A stretch of DNA of 43,474 bases from Gordonia rhizosphera NBRC 16068 (lineage in GTDB: Bacteria; Actinomycetota; Actinomycetes; Mycobacteriales; Mycobacteriaceae). Below are positions 40,920 through 43,474 of this stretch, in pieces (position 1 is the first letter of the stretch; each line of letters begins with the position of its first letter). The notes below the pieces were generated by a model, which was not told the origin of the DNA, made no database searches, and saw nothing but the letters and a program-made list of their open reading frames with translations. The translations under genes were made by a program, and so were the position numbers. The stretch is taken from positions 1 to 43,474 of the forward strand of contig NZ_BAHC01000117.1 of assembly GCF_000298195.1 (NCBI RefSeq). The letters are read 5' to 3'.

Positions 40920-41149
40920 GAAGCGGGCTCCCAGGCGTCCAACTCGTCACCAGGTAGAGGTGCATCGAAGTCATCCGGGATCACCAGTCCAGGGAACTGG
41001 CCGAACCGGCGACCGCGGGGGACAGCAGGGGAGACCACGGCCACGGGGCGTCCGTGGTTGGTGATCGTCACCGATTCGCCGGTCCGCTCGACTTCGGCCA
41101 GTAATGCGTTGAGCCTCGTCTTGGCTTCAGTGCTGCTGACCGTTTTCAT
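40916..41149 (-). CDS. Phd/YefM-type antitoxin
   Basis: A 77-residue antitoxin. The N-terminal DNA-binding Phd fold is clear: MKTVSSTEAKTRLNALLAEV, ERTGESVTITNHGRPVAVV. The C-terminal 30 residues (FGQFPGLVIPDDFDAPLPGD, ELDAWEP) are acidic and would wrap the VapC toxin. The ATG at 41149 is a few bases after a -10-like TATCGT, so the transcript may be leaderless or nearly so. The pair ACTAGT-GCA-ACTAGT (41172-41186) lies just upstream and is a likely autoregulatory operator. Confidence 0.92.
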   Translation of the reverse strand: MKTVSSTEAKTRLNALLAEVERTGESVTITNHGRPVAVVSPAVPRGRRFGQFPGLVIPDDFDAPLPGDELDAWEPAS

Positions 41150-41171
41150 CCTGCAACGATACACCCATCAA

Positions 41172-41186
41172 ACTAGTGCAACTAGT
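41172..41186. promoter_or_regulatory. putative toxin-antitoxin operator
   Basis: ACTAGT occurs twice with a 3-base spacer (ACTAGTGCAACTAGT), forming a 15-base dyad 22 bases upstream of the antitoxin ATG. Phd-type antitoxins usually bind short palindromes here to repress their own operon. Confidence 0.6.
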
Positions 41187-41294
41187 CTGAAGAAGTCGTT
41201 ACGCGTCCAACCCGACCGACACAACCCACCTCTCATGACTGTGTCCACGACATCGCCCGTCCGGGTCCCCGCCACGGCCGATCGCCTCGCCTAG

Positions 41295-42722
41295 TACTAC
41301 AGTCGTAGTTCGCGTTCATTGTGGTTGTGACCTGCGCTTTTGATGGCAGAGTTGGGCTCGGCGTTGGTGTTTGCGTCGCCACACCGACCAGTCGAGCAGG
41401 CGATGCCCAATGGCGTGCAGTGGGGTCAGAACCAACGCGATGAACAGGCGACGAAACTCGTTGACACTCAACCGGATAAGCGCCGGATTGGGGTGTTCTC
41501 GGGTGCGTTGAGCGGCGGTGACAACGGCCAGAAAAGCGTGCGCGAGCATGACCAGAATGGTCCAGCGATGCCACGACGTCCAGGTCCGTACCTGATGCTG
41601 ATCCAGACCCGTCAATCCCTTGCTGGATTGGAAGCACTCCTCGACCGTCCAGCGCCGCCCCGCCACCCGCACCAGCGTCGCCAACGGCACCGGGTGCGGG
41701 CTGTAGCAGCGGTAGAACGCCAACTCTCCGGTGTCGTCGTTGCGGCGGATCAACACCGAGCACTCGCCGGTCCCGGGGTCCTCGCGCGTGGTCAGCCACG
41801 CCCACGAATACAGGCGATCACCCTTGGCGCCGGCCCCGGCCGACATCGTCTGCCACGCAGCCTCCGAGACCATGCCAGCCAGCGCATCGACGCGCATCGA
41901 TCCACCGTCGGTGGGCACCACGGTGTCGCGGCGCACGGCCAGCACATAGCCAACCTGACGGTCATGCAACATTTTTCGCAGGTCCGGGTCCGCGCCGTAC
42001 ACCTCATCGCCGGCCACCCAGCGGGCCGACACGCCGGCATCGAGGGCGCGTTCGATCAGGGTGGTGGCCAGTTCGGGTTTGGTCGCGAAACCGACGTCGT
42101 CGGGGACGTCAGCGTCCGCGCACCGGGCACGATCATCGGTCCAGCTTTTCGGGAGGTAGAGCGCGCGATCGATCAACGCGTGGCCCTTCGAGCTGGCGTA
42201 ACTCAAGTACACGGCGACCTGGCAGTTCTCGATCCGCCCAGCGGTGCCGGAGTATTGGCGTTGCACACCAACGGTTTTGTCACCCTTCTTCAGATCACCG
42301 GTCTCGTCGATCACCAACACCGCGTCCGGTTCGGCGAACGCATCGACCACCATTGTTCGCAGGTCATCACGAATGTCGTCGGCGTCCCATTTCGCGCGGG
42401 ACAACAAGTGCTGCAACTTGTCCGGGGTCGCATGCCCGGACAGTTCGGCCATCGTCCAGCAGTTCTTGGTCTCCAGCGACGAGAGCACCCCCAGCACGAA
42501 TGCGCCCGCGTTGCGGGCGGCTTCACAGCGGGCGAACCGTGGTGCGATCGTGTCCATCAGCGCGTCCAACTCCGCTCGCCACCTGTCATGGTCTACGCTC
42601 AGACCCACGGTTGCCGTGGGCTTGTTTTGTTTCTTCACAAATTCGGATCATGCCCCGGCAACCGTCCTGACCAGCGCAAACACGCCGTCAAACCTCACAA
42701 TCAGCTATCTCCGGCTGTAGTA
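41295..42722. mobile_element. IS701-like insertion sequence
   Basis: A 1428-bp element with one transposase gene. The ends are imperfect inverted repeats: TACTACAGTCGTAGTT on the left and, read inward from the right, TACTACAGCCGGAGAT (13 of 16 identical). CTAG flanks both ends (41291-41294 and 42723-42726) as a 4-bp target duplication, matching the YTAR target of the IS701 family. The transposase stop is 21 bases from the left end. It has inserted in a hydratase gene. Confidence 0.92.
41316..42638 (-). CDS. IS701-family DDE transposase
   Basis: A 440-residue, apparently intact transposase with an RNase H-like DDE core. Motifs are VLVIDETGDLKKGDKTVGVQ (Asp111), RQYSGTAGRIENCQVAVYLS, WVAGDEVYGADPDLR (Asp210) and RRWTVEECFQSSKGLTGLDQ (catalytic Glu332/333), followed by WTSWHRWTILVMLAHAFLAV. 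These blocks are diagnostic of the IS701 group within the IS4 superfamily. It fills nearly the whole element, so the IS may be active. Transcription from the host plus strand would run antisense to it. Confidence 0.95.
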   Translation of the reverse strand: MKKQNKPTATVGLSVDHDRWRAELDALMDTIAPRFARCEAARNAGAFVLGVLSSLETKNCWTMAELSGHATPDKLQHLLSRAKWDADDIRDDLRTMVVDAFAEPDAVLVIDETGDLKKGDKTVGVQRQYSGTAGRIENCQVAVYLSYASSKGHALIDRALYLPKSWTDDRARCADADVPDDVGFATKPELATTLIERALDAGVSARWVAGDEVYGADPDLRKMLHDRQVGYVLAVRRDTVVPTDGGSMRVDALAGMVSEAAWQTMSAGAGAKGDRLYSWAWLTTREDPGTGECSVLIRRNDDTGELAFYRCYSPHPVPLATLVRVAGRRWTVEECFQSSKGLTGLDQHQVRTWTSWHRWTILVMLAHAFLAVVTAAQRTREHPNPALIRLSVNEFRRLFIALVLTPLHAIGHRLLDWSVWRRKHQRRAQLCHQKRRSQPQ

Positions 42723-43106
42723 CTAGGCTAGGCCGAGGCCACCCGGATGCCGAGCGCCCGATCCGTGACCACGTCGACGTCACCGACATCGACAGCGCCT
42801 ACGCCGTCCAACAGCACAACGTCGCCGCCGCCCGCCGTGTCGGGCACCGGGTCGTCGGCCGCAAGATCGGATTGACCTCGCCGGCCGCACAACGCCAACT
42901 CGGCGTCGAACAGAGCGATTTCGGGGCTCCATGCCGACATGATTCGACACCGCGCAAATACCGATCAGCCCATTGCGGCAACCGAAGATCGAAGCCGAGG
43001 CGGCGGTGGCCTCGAACAGCCGACCGATCGCCCCCGCGAAGGCCCGACAAGCAGCGGCGTGAAGAACGGAGCAAGTTACGAACGAATCCGTCTGGGGCCC
43101 AACTCA

Positions 43107-43474
43107 TCAGATCGCCACCATCCGCGTCGCGGTGCTTGCGGGGCGGGGTCCACGGATCTGTATCAGACGTCGTGCGTGCTCGTCGAGGGACACATCACCC
43201 GGCAGGCGCGGTTCCCACTGGCGCACGACAGTGGCGTTTCCGTCCGAACCGAGAGCGGCGAGCACGTGCAGTGACTCGGCAGCCTTGTGCGTTCCGGATT
43301 CGTGTGGCCAGGACACAGAGGCACGCGTGGCGATGTGCAGCGTCTGACGACCGGTGTGCAAGAGTCGGGCGGAGACTTCGACCACCTGACCGATATGGAT
43401 CGGTCGGTGAAACCGCACGCCACCTACATAGGCCGTGACTGCCTCGCCGCCGCACCACCCGGCGGCGCAGAGGT
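43107..43474 (-). CDS. acyl-CoA thioesterase (hotdog fold), 5' part missing
   Basis: The reverse strand is open from the right edge to the stop at 43107. The visible part reads CGGEAVTAYVGGVRFHRPIH, then IGQVVEVSARLLHTGRQTLH and IATRASVSW, the conserved core of BfiT/YciA-type acyl-CoA thioesterases, followed by VVRQWEPRLPGDVSLDEHAR. These hydrolyse acyl-CoA to free acid and CoA. The N-terminal part lies outside the window. The gene is 40 bases from the end of the dead hydratase gene, facing it. Confidence 0.85.
   Translation of the reverse strand, partial: LCAAGWCGGEAVTAYVGGVRFHRPIHIGQVVEVSARLLHTGRQTLHIATRASVSWPHESGTHKAAESLHVLAALGSDGNATVVRQWEPRLPGDVSLDEHARRLIQIRGPRPASTATRMVAI

Larger units (their letters stand above)
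41235..43066 (+). pseudogene. 2-keto-4-pentenoate hydratase gene, interrupted by the IS
   Basis: The gene starts MTVSTTSPVRVPATADRLA (ATG 41235) and is cut by the insertion sequence at the CTAG target. After the element, the same strand reads EATR and then, in a shifted frame, DIDSAYAVQQHNVAAARRVG, HRVVGRKIGLTSPAAQRQLG and VEQSDFG, followed after further damage by QPKIEAEAAVAS. This is the N-terminal half of a hydratase of meta-cleavage pathways (MhpD/HpaH-like, FAH fold), which adds water to 2-hydroxypenta-2,4-dienoate. Besides the IS, at least two frameshifts and a lost C-terminal half make it dead. Confidence 0.82.

Noticed and set aside
41340..42731. 463-codon plus-strand open frame across the IS
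   Set aside because: Mirror of the transposase gene, which carries all DDE motifs on the other strand.

Overview
The window is a high-GC, gene-dense chromosomal segment whose gene set points to a mycolic-acid actinobacterium (order Mycobacteriales; Gordonia or a close relative is my best guess, inferred from gene families only). The supporting families are an MmpL-type RND transporter, a Ddn-like deazaflavin (F420) oxidoreductase, an MpaB-type oxygenase, a Tat lipoprotein dienelactone hydrolase, RsgA, YihY and many GTG starts. No tRNA, rRNA or CRISPR array was seen.

Layout. 1-9.9 kb: small-molecule metabolism rich in alpha/beta-hydrolases (four of them), with VOC and cupin proteins, a hexose-6-phosphate mutarotase divergent from a Cof-type HAD phosphatase, an MHS-family symporter, YihY, and an unusual in-frame fusion of an HSL-type esterase to a UPF0158 domain. 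10-16.5 kb: K+ channel, RsgA, a small secreted PVPLL-repeat protein, a frameshifted YbjN/T3SS-chaperone-like gene, an HD hydrolase, a class I glutamine amidotransferase and a DksA/TraR zinc-finger protein. 16.7-20.5 kb: VOC protein, lipoprotein dienelactone hydrolase, MmpL transporter. 20.5-27.5 kb: a regulatory and redox region. An amidohydrolase is translationally coupled to a 109-residue protein that joins pentapeptide repeats to a LuxR helix-turn-helix. An HxlR regulator with a very long dyad operator leads an F420/NADP-type reductase and a quinone oxidoreductase. A TetR repressor faces an MpaB-type oxygenase across a promoter that carries twin operators. An acetyl-CoA hydrolase/CoA-transferase follows.

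27.5-31.2 kb: a minus-strand set of SMP-30 lactonase (apparently leaderless), carotenoid oxygenase and Ddn-like oxidoreductase, which could act in sequence on an apocarotenoid- or stilbene-like substrate. 31.6-35.6 kb: a two-gene operon of an unrecognised 155-residue protein and a 917-residue protein joining an M64-type zinc metallopeptidase to a von Willebrand A domain, followed by a small secreted protein. This operon is the strongest candidate for an undescribed system.

35.8-43.5 kb: a persulfide-dioxygenase-like MBL/rhodanese protein, then a decay zone. It holds a truncated second copy of the Ddn-like gene, a GrpB-family gene, a RibD-type reductase with an in-frame stop, an SGNH hydrolase broken at a CA repeat, scrambled amine-oxidase fragments, an intact-looking Phd/VapC toxin-antitoxin pair, and an IS701-like insertion sequence (CTAG target duplication) sitting inside a dead 2-keto-4-pentenoate hydratase gene. 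A partial acyl-CoA thioesterase runs off the right edge.
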